58,650 nt of DNA from an uncultured Planctomycetales bacterium (GTDB taxonomy: Bacteria; Planctomycetota; Planctomycetia; Isosphaerales; Isosphaeraceae): NCBI GenBank assembly GCA_937907525.1, contig CALCIB010000304.1, forward strand, positions 1 through 58,650, read 5' to 3'. The notes under the pieces were generated by a model that was given only the letters and a program-made list of their open reading frames with translations, made no database searches and was not told the DNA's origin. Positions within the stretch are counted from its first letter, which is position 1. Every line of letters starts with the position of its first letter. Below, piece after piece: positions 35,698-44,745 of this stretch. The position numbers and the translations under genes were made by a program.

Positions 35698-38600
35698 TCA
35701 GCGGGCCTCGGCGACCTTGGGCGCCTCGCCGCGAATCTCGCGGAACTGGCGGCTGCGGACGACGGCGTCGACCACCGTGGAGATCCGGCCCCCCTCGGCG
35801 TCCAGCCGGGCCTCGATCTCGTCGAGCAAGGGCTCGTCGGACAGAAGCACGCTTCGACCCAGCGCGTAGCCCAGGAGCTTGCGGCAGAACTGACGCTCGA
35901 CCGACCCCCGACGCTGGTTCATGAGGAACGACCGCAGGCCGTCCAGGCCGTCGAACTCGGTCCCGTCGGCCAGCTTGGCGTGATCGTCGATCGCCAGGCC
36001 GGCGGAGTCCTTCTCGCGGAACCGGCCGATGGCGTCGTAAGCCTCCAGCGAGTACCCGTAAGGATCCATCAGCGCGTGGCAGCCGGCGCAGCGGAAGTCC
36101 TTGCTGTGCCGCTCGGTCATCTGACGGGTCGACAGCCCGGTCGCGCTCTCCGGCTCGTCGGGAAGGATCGGGATTCCCTTGGGCTGCTTGGGGACGGGGA
36201 CGCCCATCAGGATCTCCGAGACCCAGTTGCCGCGGAGGATGGGGCTGGTCCGCGACGCCTCCGAATGCTTCGCCAAGGCCGCGCCCATCCCCAGAATCCC
36301 GCCCCGGCCGTACTCGCGGACCCCGTCGACCCGTCGCCACTCCGGGCCCGTCACGCCGGGAATCCCGTAATGCTCCGCCAGCGCCTGGTTGAGGAACGCG
36401 TGGTCGGAGTCGAGGATCGTGGAGACCTTGGCGTCGGACTGGAAGAAGTCGGCGAAGTAAAGCACCACCTCCCGGTACATGTCCCCCTTCACGGCGTCGA
36501 AGGTGGGGAAGTGGCGGGTGGACTTCTCGTTCTGGTCGGCGAAGCCGTAGACGTCGAGCCACTGACAGGCGAACTCCTCGGCGAACCGGAGGACGTCGGG
36601 CGACTTCAAGAGCCGGCGCGCCTGCGCGGCCAACTCGTCGGGGTCGCGAAGCTCGCCGGCCGCGGCGGCCCGGCGCAGTTCGGCGTCGGGGGTCGAGCAG
36701 GAGAGGAAGTAGCTGAGCCTCCCGGCCGCCTCCCAGTCCGAGACCGGGGCCGTCGCCACCCCCTCCGGGGTCTTCTCCAGGCGGTAGAGGAACGCCGGCG
36801 CCGTCAGGATCCGGGCGAGCGTCAGCGCGAAGGCTTCCTCATGGGACAACTCCTCGGCGCGAAGCTGGGCGTACAGGTCGCGAAGCCCGCGCTCCTCGCC
36901 GTCGCGCAGGGGCCGGCGGTACGCCAGCGGAGCGAACGCGACCAGGGCGTCGAGGTGTCTGGGCTCGGTCGCGGCCAGTTCCTTCCGGAACGCCTCGGCG
37001 TGCTCGTGGATCGGCTGGCGGAAGGGCTCGAAGAGGCGGGGGTCGCTGTCCTGGGTCGCGTATTCCATCAGGTGCGTGAACGCCTCGACCTGGGTCAAGG
37101 CGTCGCGGCTGACGTAGTGCAGATCGGCCCAGAGGCGGTCGAGCGCCGCCGCCTCGGCGTCGTCGAGCATCAGGCGGCGGAGCGGCTCGTCCTCGCGGTG
37201 GAAGAGGGTCAGCGTGACGACCTCGTCGACCGGGACGATCTTGGCGTAGCAGAACGCCGCGGGGAACCAGCCGCGGAACTCCGCGAACGCCCGCTTGAGC
37301 CGGGCCCGGGCGTCGGGGTCGGCGGCGAGGACCGGGGCGTCGGGACGAAGCCCGGCGACGACCTCCGCGGCGCCGACGGTCGCGCGAGCCTGGGCGAAGT
37401 CGCCGCCGGGGCGGACGCTCGCCGCGACGACCAACTCGGCGCCGGCGGCCAGCTCGGACGGGATTCGGATCGCGATATCCGTCGCTCCGACGCTCGCCAG
37501 GTCGCCGGGGCCCGCGCCTTCGGTCCCGAACGCGGAGGCGGGAAGGCCCCAGGGGGAGTCGTCGGGGACCGGCGCGTCGGCGGGGGTGGCCGGGATGATG
37601 GGGCCGCCGGGAGTCGTCAGCGCGCGGAGCAGGGCGACGTCGGCCGGCTCGAAGCCGTCGGGGCCCTCGGCCAGCAGCTTGCGAAGTTTCTCGGCGGCCT
37701 CGGCCTTGCCCGCCGCGTTGGGGGCCTCGATCCACCTCGCCAGCGCCGAGCCGGCCGGGACCGCCAGGCCGGACGTCGCGGCGTCGGGCTCTCGGAAGAA
37801 CCGCCAGACGTCGGCGCCGCCGTAGCCGTCGGCGTGGGGGTTGGCGGCCAGGGCGTCGCCGGAGACGTCGCGGGCCATGTCCCAGGTCCGATCGCCTCCC
37901 GTCACGGTCAGGTCGACGGCCGTCAAATCACAGGCGTGGTTGCCGTCGCGGGGACCGATCGTCAGCGAGACCAGGTCGCCGGCGCTCAGCGCGACGGGAC
38001 CGAACGGCCCGGCGGGGACGATCGCGGGGCCGGCCGTCGCCCCCTCGCCCAGCGCGATCCGCGCGGCGCCTCGGCGAAGCTCCAGCCGCCAGGTCACGCC
38101 GTTGCCGCAAGCGGCGTGCGCGTGCTGGACCTTCGCCTCGATCCGATACTCCCCGGCCGTCGGGCAGGACCAGCCGACCGCGGCGCGAAGGGTCGGCGAG
38201 GGATGGACGACCACGCCCCGGCCCTTCAACTCGCCGGGGACGTGCAGGGTCTCGTCCGAGGAGTTGGCGGCCACGAGCGGCGTCTCGTCCGACCCCCATC
38301 CCGCCGCGGCGTCCGAGCCGCCGACCTTCGTCATTCGGTTCGTGAACAGGTCCAGATGCATCGCCGAGCCGTCGCCGACGCCCAACGTATCCAGCCACGC
38401 GCCGAGGATCCCGGCGTCGACGCCGCGCCGCTCGGCCAGCGCGGCGCGGTCGACCGCGCCGGGGCTCGCGAGGGCCTCGGCGACCGCGGCGAGGCAGGGG
38501 ACGACCGACTCGACCACCTTGGCCCGCCGCGCCGCCATCCCCGCGGCGATCGCGCGGACGTCGCGGATCGCGACGTCGGGACGGCCGGGACGGACCAACC

Positions 38601-39723
38601 TCGGATTCTCCCAGACCACGACGCCGGGCCGCTCGCCGCCGCCGACCGTCAGATGGACGACCGCCTCCGGGCCCTCCGGCGCGTCCGGCAGCTTGACGCG
38701 AAGCTCCCGACGCGGGACGACCGGATCGGCGTCGACCATCCAGGCCTTCATGTGGCCGACCTTCTGAAACGCGGTCAGCGCGTTCCGCCAGCCGTCGATC
38801 TCCGCGAGCAAGCCCGGCAGGTCGCCCGGCCCCGCGGCCTTCCAACGAGCGCGGATCGGGTCGAGGATCGGCGACGGCTCGCCCCCCTCCAACGCCTTCG
38901 CGACCGTTTCGAGATACCGCGCGTTGACGCCGTGACGCGCGGCGATCTCTTCATACGACCCGTTCGCGGCGTCGCGGCCCTCGAGCGCCGCGGCCAGGTA
39001 TTTATCCATCGGGACGCGGCCGTCGGCGTCGGCCCAGCGGGAGTAGACGGCGCGGATGCCGGCCAGAAGCTCCTCGGTCCAGTCGCGGCGGGTGTCGCCG
39101 TCGAAGAACCGGAAGCCGTCGGCGAGGGGGACGGCGTGGGCGGCGACGCGCTTGGCCGCGGCGAAGTACTTCTCCAAAAGGGCGGGGGACATCGTCATCG
39201 CGGCGCCGGTGTTGGTGAACCCCTCGCCGGCGGCGCCGTCGGCGGGAAGGTCGCGCGCCGGGTCGTAGTCGTGGCCGGTCAGGTCGCGAAGGGTGTAGAC
39301 GTACTGGGCGTTGTTGAGCCGTCGCGGGACGATCCGGCCGGGGTCGCCGGCGTTGGCGTACCCTTCGGCGCGGAGGTAGCGGCGGATCCAGCCCTGGACG
39401 GCGGCGCGTTCCTCGGCGGTCGGCTGAAGCTCGGCGTCCCGCGGCGGCATCATCCCCGCCTCAAGCTGGTCGAAGACCTTCCGCCACGTCCGGGGGCTCT
39501 CGCGGACCGCGGCCAGGTCGGCCGGGGCCTCCAGATCGACGTCCGCCTCCTGCTCGTCGGTCGAGTGGCACTCCAGGCAGAGCTTCGCCGTCAAGGGACG
39601 GATCGAGTCGACGTACTCCCGACCCAGGACGTCGAAGGGTTCCGGCTCGTCGGCCGCGACGACGGCGACCGGCAGGACCAGCGCCAACGCCAGCGCGCAC
39701 GCGACCCGCGCGAGGATGCTCAT
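35698..39723 (-). CDS. Planctomycete cytochrome DUF1587/1592/1588/1585 protein
   Basis: A 1341-residue exported protein starting at the ATG at 39723 with a signal peptide (MSILARVACALALALVLPVA). A haem-type CLECH (residues 49-53) marks the planctomycete cytochrome C domain. DUF1587 follows near 133 (RLNNAQYVYTLRDLTGHDYD). Near the C-terminal half are DUF1595 (AYRRPLRDGEERGLRDLYAQ), DUF1592 (AGRLSYFLSCSTPDAELRRA), DUF1588 (GGILGMGAALAKHSEASRTS) with a second CAGCH, and DUF1585 (VERQFCRKLLGYALGRSVLL). Between DUF1587 and DUF1595 lies a long insert of roughly 550 residues with beta-rich, CBM-like stretches (TVGGGERPGVVVWENPRLVR). Likely a periplasmic or surface redox protein; partner of the DUF1552 gene. 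Confidence 0.9.
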   Translation of the reverse strand: MSILARVACALALALVLPVAVVAADEPEPFDVLGREYVDSIRPLTAKLCLECHSTDEQEADVDLEAPADLAAVRESPRTWRKVFDQLEAGMMPPRDAELQPTAEERAAVQGWIRRYLRAEGYANAGDPGRIVPRRLNNAQYVYTLRDLTGHDYDPARDLPADGAAGEGFTNTGAAMTMSPALLEKYFAAAKRVAAHAVPLADGFRFFDGDTRRDWTEELLAGIRAVYSRWADADGRVPMDKYLAAALEGRDAANGSYEEIAARHGVNARYLETVAKALEGGEPSPILDPIRARWKAAGPGDLPGLLAEIDGWRNALTAFQKVGHMKAWMVDADPVVPRRELRVKLPDAPEGPEAVVHLTVGGGERPGVVVWENPRLVRPGRPDVAIRDVRAIAAGMAARRAKVVESVVPCLAAVAEALASPGAVDRAALAERRGVDAGILGAWLDTLGVGDGSAMHLDLFTNRMTKVGGSDAAAGWGSDETPLVAANSSDETLHVPGELKGRGVVVHPSPTLRAAVGWSCPTAGEYRIEAKVQHAHAACGNGVTWRLELRRGAARIALGEGATAGPAIVPAGPFGPVALSAGDLVSLTIGPRDGNHACDLTAVDLTVTGGDRTWDMARDVSGDALAANPHADGYGGADVWRFFREPDAATSGLAVPAGSALARWIEAPNAAGKAEAAEKLRKLLAEGPDGFEPADVALLRALTTPGGPIIPATPADAPVPDDSPWGLPASAFGTEGAGPGDLASVGATDIAIRIPSELAAGAELVVAASVRPGGDFAQARATVGAAEVVAGLRPDAPVLAADPDARARLKRAFAEFRGWFPAAFCYAKIVPVDEVVTLTLFHREDEPLRRLMLDDAEAAALDRLWADLHYVSRDALTQVEAFTHLMEYATQDSDPRLFEPFRQPIHEHAEAFRKELAATEPRHLDALVAFAPLAYRRPLRDGEERGLRDLYAQLRAEELSHEEAFALTLARILTAPAFLYRLEKTPEGVATAPVSDWEAAGRLSYFLSCSTPDAELRRAAAAGELRDPDELAAQARRLLKSPDVLRFAEEFACQWLDVYGFADQNEKSTRHFPTFDAVKGDMYREVVLYFADFFQSDAKVSTILDSDHAFLNQALAEHYGIPGVTGPEWRRVDGVREYGRGGILGMGAALAKHSEASRTSPILRGNWVSEILMGVPVPKQPKGIPILPDEPESATGLSTRQMTERHSKDFRCAGCHALMDPYGYSLEAYDAIGRFREKDSAGLAIDDHAKLADGTEFDGLDGLRSFLMNQRRGSVERQFCRKLLGYALGRSVLLSDEPLLDEIEARLDAEGGRISTVVDAVVRSRQFREIRGEAPKVAEAR

Positions 39724-39803
39724 AACGACGTCTCCCTGGTGGCGATCGACTCGGCCTCTCCGGAAGTTTAACGGATGTTGCAACCCGGCGGAAGCCCCCC
39801 TGG

Positions 39804-40877
39804 TCAGCCCCGCCGCGGGCCGGAGAGGGCGCGGATCAGGTCGGGAAGGTCGTCGAGGGCGAACTGGAGCTTGACGGCGCCTTCCAGGCATGCGGCCTTG
39901 TTCATGCCGTAGACGACCGAGGTCGCCTCGTCCTGGCCGAGGGTCAGGCCGCCGGCGTCCAGGACGGCGCGGCAGCCGTCGGCGCCGTCGCGGCCCATCC
40001 CGGTCATGATGACGGCGACGGCCGACGCCCCGTAGATCCGGGCGACCGCGCGGAAGAGGACGTCGACCGACGGCTTGTGGCCGCTGACGGCCGGCTCGTC
40101 CGGCGCCGAGAGCGCCGCGCGGGCGCGAGACGCGCGGCCGGAGAGGTCCAGGTGTCGGCCGCCGGGGGCGATCAGCACCCGGTCGGGCTCGACCGGGTCG
40201 CCGTCGGCGGCCTCCTTCACGGCCAGCTCCGAGCAGCGGTCGAGCCGCTCGGCGAAGACCCCGGTGAACCGCGCGGGCATGTGCTGCACGATCAGGATCG
40301 GCGGCGACGGCCGGCGGAGCAGGGGGACCACCCGCGCGAGCGCCTGCGGGCCGCCGGTGGAGATCCCGATCGCCACGCACGCCGCCGCCTCTCCCGGCGG
40401 CGGGGCCGGGGGGGGCGTCGCCGTCGTCGTCGCCGCGGCGGAGCGACGCGGCCGGTAGACGCGGCTGCCGGCGGCCTCGAGGACCTTGGCGACCAGTCGG
40501 TCCCCCTCGGCCTGAAGGTCGGAGAGTCGGCCCGAGGCCGGCTTGGGGAGGAAGTCCACCGCGCCCAGTTCCAGCGCCTTCAAGGTGACGTCGGCCCCCT
40601 CGCGGGTCAGGGCGCTGACCATCACCACGGGGGCCTCGTGGACCGCCAGGAGCGCCGGCAGCGCGTCCAGGCCGGAGATTCCCGGCATCTCGACGTCGAG
40701 CGTCACCACGTCGGGCTTCATCTTCGCCGCCTGGGCGACCGCCTCGCGACCGTCCCGCGCCGTCGCGACGACCTGGATCCGCCCGGAGGCGTTCAGGACG
40801 TCGGCGATCAGCCGCCGCATCAGGGCCGAGTCGTCGACCACCAGGACGCGGACGGGGCGCGGTTCGGTTTCAGGCAT
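39804..40877 (-). CDS. cheB: Chemotaxis methylesterase/deamidase CheB
   Basis: A 357-residue response-regulator-linked methylesterase that removes methyl groups from receptor glutamates. The N-terminal receiver has VRVLVVDDSALMRRL and the phospho-Asp in VVTLDVEMPGISG. After a Pro/Ala linker the catalytic domain has the Ser in AIGISTGGPQAL, the His in IVQHMPARFT and the Asp in IMTGMGRDGADG. All three are present. The start overlaps the cheY stop by 8 bases. It is the last gene of the minus-strand che operon. Confidence 0.95.
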   Translation of the reverse strand: MPETEPRPVRVLVVDDSALMRRLIADVLNASGRIQVVATARDGREAVAQAAKMKPDVVTLDVEMPGISGLDALPALLAVHEAPVVMVSALTREGADVTLKALELGAVDFLPKPASGRLSDLQAEGDRLVAKVLEAAGSRVYRPRRSAAATTTATPPPAPPPGEAAACVAIGISTGGPQALARVVPLLRRPSPPILIVQHMPARFTGVFAERLDRCSELAVKEAADGDPVEPDRVLIAPGGRHLDLSGRASRARAALSAPDEPAVSGHKPSVDVLFRAVARIYGASAVAVIMTGMGRDGADGCRAVLDAGGLTLGQDEATSVVYGMNKAACLEGAVKLQFALDDLPDLIRALSGPRRG

Positions 40878-41253
40878 CGGGGGGTGGCTCCCCGGCGCCG
40901 GCGGCCTTGCGAAGCAGCGAGACGACCCGGGCGCGATCGAACGGCTTGACGATGAAGTCCAGCGCGCCCAGGCGGATCGCGTCGATCACCGACTGCTTCT
41001 GATCGACGGCCGTGACCACGACCACCCTGGCGTCGGGGTCGGCCTCGCGGATCCGGGCCAGGGCCTCCAGCCCCCCCATCACGGGCATGACCAGGTCCAT
41101 CGTGGTGAGGTCGGGCCTAAGCTCGGCGTGCATGGCGACGGCCCGTTCGCCGTCGGCCGCCTCGCCGGCAACCTCCCAGCCGGCGTCGCGCGCGACGCCG
41201 GCGATGAGCCGTCGCATGAACAGCGCGTCGTCGACGATCAGCAGCCGCTTCAT
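40870..41253 (-). CDS. cheY: CheY-type response regulator
   Basis: A 127-residue single receiver domain. Acidic pair DD in LLIVDDALFMRRL, phospho-acceptor Asp53 in LTTMDLVMPVMGGLEAL, Thr in VVVTAVDQKQ and Lys in LDFIVKPFDRA are all present. The ATG at 41253 is chosen because the frame further upstream is antisense-like sequence of cheD. As no flagellar genes are seen here, the output could be a motor elsewhere or a non-motility target. Confidence 0.93.
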   Translation of the reverse strand: MKRLLIVDDALFMRRLIAGVARDAGWEVAGEAADGERAVAMHAELRPDLTTMDLVMPVMGGLEALARIREADPDARVVVVTAVDQKQSVIDAIRLGALDFIVKPFDRARVVSLLRKAAGAGEPPPDA

Positions 41254-41306
41254 CCCAACCTCCACCGCCCCGATCGGGGCCGACTCCAGTCTAGCATCCC
41301 GCCGCA

Positions 41307-41801
41307 TCAGATCTCGCGGTCGTCGCCACCGGGGGAGCGGACCCAGACTCGGCCGGTCGCCGGGTCGAGGGTCATGTTCCGGCCCCCGCCGCCGCCGAGG
41401 TCGCGGGCCAGGATCGGAATCCGAAGCGACGCCAGGACCGCCTCGACCGCCTCTTGATTCAGCCGGCCGACGTTGCGGATCGGCGGCTCCGCCTGGAACA
41501 TGCTCGCCCCCCCGGCGAGCTTCGCCACCAGCCTCCCGGCGGCCTTGCCGCCCAGGGCGCGCTCGATGTCGGCGATCAGGGCGGGAATGGCGGTGTCGGC
41601 GTACTTGCCGGGGTGGTCGACGGCCCCGCGGGAGTCCGGCAACACGACGTGGGCCAATCCGCCGATCCTCGCCTCGCGATCGTGCAACGCCACCCCGACG
41701 CACGACCCCAACAGCGTCCGCAGTCGCGACGGCGCCGCGACCACGGCCCAGCGGCCGATCGTCACGCAGACCACGGGCGCGGCGGCTTCGATCGACGGCA
41801 C
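41307..41801 (-). CDS. cheD: Receptor glutamine deamidase CheD
   Basis: A 164-residue protein from the GTG at 41801, with GGAGGAGG a few bases upstream. It has the catalytic Cys in RTLLGSCVGVALHD and the His in GGLAHVVLPDS, followed by KYADTAIPALIADIERAL. The C-terminal part is the usual beta-rich end (VEAVLASLRIPILARDLGGG). CheD deamidates receptor glutamines and, in Bacillus-type systems, is bound and released by CheC, whose gene precedes it. Confidence 0.93.
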   Translation of the reverse strand: MPSIEAAAPVVCVTIGRWAVVAAPSRLRTLLGSCVGVALHDREARIGGLAHVVLPDSRGAVDHPGKYADTAIPALIADIERALGGKAAGRLVAKLAGGASMFQAEPPIRNVGRLNQEAVEAVLASLRIPILARDLGGGGGRNMTLDPATGRVWVRSPGGDDREI

Positions 41802-41818
41802 GTCGGTCCTCCTCCCGA

Positions 41819-42442
41819 TCAGGCGGTTCCGTCCAGCGCCCCGGCCAGGGCCGCCAGCGAGGGGGCGTCGGGCGCGAACAACAGCGTCCAGCCCAGGTCG
41901 CCCGCGGCGTCGGAGTGGAACGTCGCGCCGGCCAGGAGCACGCGGTCCAACTCCGCCGCCTGCCCCATCACGGCGAACTGGATCAAGCTGCCGGCGAACT
42001 CGTGGAGAAACGCGGGCGGCGACGGCGCCAGGCCCGTCCCCCCGCCGCCGGGCAGACGCGCCGCCAGGGCGTTGAGGTAGGCGCAGCCGACGATGTTCGC
42101 CGTCTCCATCGCCGCCGACCGCTCCACCTCGCCCCATGCCGTCGCCGTCCCGAACGGCTGACGCATCAGCATATCCGCCAGCGCCAGCCCGGCGCGGTCC
42201 TCGAAGCAGAGGAGCATCGTCCCCCCCAGCGCGCCGGAAAGCCCCATCGCGCAGGCCGCGGTCAGACTCTCGGGAGGCCCCAGCGCGCCGGCCGCCGCCT
42301 CCAGGTCCACGAGGTCGACGTCGCCGAGCGCCAGCCGGACCTCCGCCCCCAGCCAGCGCGACAGCGACCGCGACGCCCCCTCGGCGCCCAGCGCCAGGAC
42401 CGTCCGCAGTCCACGTTTTTGGTCGTCCGTGAGTTCGGTCAC
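41819..42442 (-). CDS. cheC: CheC-like phosphatase
   Basis: A 207-residue CheC/CheX/FliY-fold protein that should dephosphorylate CheY~P and regulate CheD. The second active-site helix is intact: SAAMETANIVGCAYLNALA has the Glu and Asn of the E-x-x-N motif. The first helix, where CheC normally has a similar motif, reads VLALGAEGASRSLSRWLG and lacks both, so one active site seems degenerate. The start overlaps the cheA stop by 4 bases. Confidence 0.85.
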   Translation of the reverse strand: MTELTDDQKRGLRTVLALGAEGASRSLSRWLGAEVRLALGDVDLVDLEAAAGALGPPESLTAACAMGLSGALGGTMLLCFEDRAGLALADMLMRQPFGTATAWGEVERSAAMETANIVGCAYLNALAARLPGGGGTGLAPSPPAFLHEFAGSLIQFAVMGQAAELDRVLLAGATFHSDAAGDLGWTLLFAPDAPSLAALAGALDGTA

Positions 42443-44727
42443 GCCAGGGCCCCCCGTCGGGACGTCGCCGCGCCGATGACCGCGTCGACGTCGAGGATCA
42501 AGGAGACGCGGCCGTCCCCCAGGATGCTGGCGCCGGAGAGCCCGGCGACCGGCCCGTAGTTCCGCTCCAGCGACTTGAGCACCACCTCCCGCATCCCGAT
42601 CAACTCGTCGACGACCAGGCCGACGGACGTCTCGCCGTCGCGGACGACGATGATCCGGAACAGCTCCGACGGGTCGCCGAACCGCGGCGGGCCCGTCGCC
42701 GACGGGTGCGGCCCGCCCCCCCAGCGGAACACGTCGTCGAGCGTCGCCAGCGCCAGGAACCGGCCGCGGATCTCGATCGTCGGCAGCCCGCGCGCGCGGG
42801 CGATCCGGTCGCCGCGAAGCTCGACGATCTCCTCGATGTGGTCCAACGGCAGGGCGTAGACCTCGTCGTGGATCCGCGCCAGCAGGCTGGACATGATCGC
42901 CAAGGTCAGCGGCAGTCGGATCGTGAAGACGGTCCCCGCGCCCGGGGTCGACTGGACGTCCACCCCGCCGCCGAGGTTGTCGATGCGGTCCTTGACGATG
43001 TCCATCCCCACGCCGCGGCCGGAGATCTCCGTCACGGTCTCGGCCGTGCTGAGGCCGGGGTGCCAGATGAACGGGACCAACTCGCGGTCGGTCATCGCGG
43101 CGGCCTCGTCGCGGCCGACCAGCCCCCGGGCGACGATCTTCTTACGCAGACGCCCGCAATCGATCCCCCGGCCGTCGTCGGCCACCGTGACCACCACCCG
43201 GTTGCCCCGGTGCGACGCCGCCAGCCGCACCGTCCCGGCGCGGGGCTTGCCGGCCGCGACCCGCGCCTCCGGCGGCTCCAGGCCGTGGTCGACCGAGTTG
43301 CGGACCATGTGGATGAGCGGATCGGACAACTCGTCGATCATCCGCTTGTCCAGCTCGGTCTTCTCGCCGTCGATCCGAAGCGCCACCTCCTTGCCCGAGG
43401 CGACGCTCAGGTCGCGGACCACCCGGCGGAACCGCTCGAAGAGCGGGCCGATGGGGACCATCCGGGTTTCCAGCACCCCCTTTTGCAGCCCGTCGGCGAC
43501 CCGGCCGAGGCCGTGGATCGCCTCGTCCAGCGCCTTGAGGCGCTCGCGGCCTTGGCGGAGCCGGTCCAGTTCGCGACGGATGGCGCGGAAGTCCTCGCGG
43601 AGCCGGCGGACGTGCCCCGCCCAGCGGTCGACCGCCGCGTCGGAGCGTCCCGCCGCGGTCGCGACCTGGTCGAGTCCTCGGAGGATGATCTCCAACCGCT
43701 CCTCGGTCTCCGCGGCCAGGCCGCGGGCGTCGCCGCCGCGCAGCGCGTCGTCGAGCCCCCGCGCCACGTCCACGAATCGGGCCTTGTTGATGACCAACTC
43801 GCCGGCCAGGTTCATCAGGTCGTCGAGGCGGTCACTGTCGACCCGGATCGTCTCCGCCACCTTCGCCCGCTTGCCGCCGCCGGGCTTCGTCGGGGAGGGG
43901 GGCGCCGCCGCCTCGGGCTCGGGCTCGATCGCGGGTTCGGCGGGCGCCGGCTCCGCGACGGCGGGCGGCTCGGCGCCTCCGGGGGGCTCGACGACCACGC
44001 TCGCCGCGCCGTCGACGTCGGCCAGGGCCCGCAGGCCGTCCAGGTCGTCGGCGTCGGCGACCCAGACGACGAACGTCTCGACTTGCTCGACCTCGTCGAG
44101 CCGCCTCAGCGGCGGATCGGTGGCGACGACCCGGCCCTTGCCCGCCAGCCGCTCGGCGACCAACCTCGCCTTCATGTCCGAAAGCGGCAGCCCCGCCTCG
44201 AACCGCACCGTCACCCGCGCCGCCCCCTCCAGATCGACCGGCGGCTCCGGTTCCGGTTCCGACTTCGCCGTCGGCTCCGGCGCGGGGGAAGGGGAGGGGG
44301 GGGAGGCCCCGGTCAGAGCGGCGTCGACCTCGGGGATCAGGCCGGCCAGGTCGCGCCCGCTTCGGCCCTCGGCCCTCACCTCGCGGTGGAAGTCGCGCAG
44401 CTCGTCCAGGCAGCGGAACGTCAGGTCGAGGACCGGCCGGTCCAGCTCGCGCTTCTTGGTGCGAAGCTGGTCGAAGAGGTTTTCCAGGACGTGGGTGAGC
44501 TTGTTGACCGCCGTGAAGCCCATGACGATCGAGGCGCCCTTGACGCTGTGGAACATCCGGAACGCCTCGGCCAGCGCCTTGGCGTCGGCCGGGTCTTCCT
44601 CCAGGCGCAGGAGGGCGTCGTTGAGGGCCGCGACGTTCTCGTCGGTCTCGTCGAGGTAGTACGGCAGAAGTTCGGCCAGGTTGAATTCGGACACGTCGAC
44701 CTCGTGCTCTGTCGAAAACCCGAACAA
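42439..44727 (-). CDS. cheA: Chemotaxis histidine kinase CheA
   Basis: A 762-residue kinase. The HPt domain has the phospho-His at about residue 60 in FRMFHSVKGASIVMGF. A region at about 185-275 (RVTVRFEAGLPLSDMKARLV) may be a CheY-binding P2-like domain. Then come the dimerisation helices (RLDDLMNLAGELVINKARFV), the ATPase with HMVRNSVDHGLEPPEARVAA (N box), VADDGRGID (G1) and SGRGVGMDIVKDRI (G2), and the CheW-like domain at the end. All motifs are intact. An alternative GTG start at 44694 is possible. The promoter side holds an interrupted palindromic repeat that separates cheA from cheR. Confidence 0.95.
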   Translation of the reverse strand: MFGFSTEHEVDVSEFNLAELLPYYLDETDENVAALNDALLRLEEDPADAKALAEAFRMFHSVKGASIVMGFTAVNKLTHVLENLFDQLRTKKRELDRPVLDLTFRCLDELRDFHREVRAEGRSGRDLAGLIPEVDAALTGASPPSPSPAPEPTAKSEPEPEPPVDLEGAARVTVRFEAGLPLSDMKARLVAERLAGKGRVVATDPPLRRLDEVEQVETFVVWVADADDLDGLRALADVDGAASVVVEPPGGAEPPAVAEPAPAEPAIEPEPEAAAPPSPTKPGGGKRAKVAETIRVDSDRLDDLMNLAGELVINKARFVDVARGLDDALRGGDARGLAAETEERLEIILRGLDQVATAAGRSDAAVDRWAGHVRRLREDFRAIRRELDRLRQGRERLKALDEAIHGLGRVADGLQKGVLETRMVPIGPLFERFRRVVRDLSVASGKEVALRIDGEKTELDKRMIDELSDPLIHMVRNSVDHGLEPPEARVAAGKPRAGTVRLAASHRGNRVVVTVADDGRGIDCGRLRKKIVARGLVGRDEAAAMTDRELVPFIWHPGLSTAETVTEISGRGVGMDIVKDRIDNLGGGVDVQSTPGAGTVFTIRLPLTLAIMSSLLARIHDEVYALPLDHIEEIVELRGDRIARARGLPTIEIRGRFLALATLDDVFRWGGGPHPSATGPPRFGDPSELFRIIVVRDGETSVGLVVDELIGMREVVLKSLERNYGPVAGLSGASILGDGRVSLILDVDAVIGAATSRRGALA

Positions 44728-44745
44728 CCGACGATGACGATCATC

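Noticed and set aside
35656..39771. 1371-codon plus-strand frame opposite the DUF1592 protein
   Set aside because: Antisense shadow: no domain, no ribosome site, and the minus-strand gene has haem motifs, a signal peptide and DUF signatures.
41267..41280. GCCCCGATCGGGGC palindrome upstream of cheY as an operator
   Set aside because: Inside an operon, in very GC-rich sequence where such palindromes are frequent by chance; no supporting partner site.
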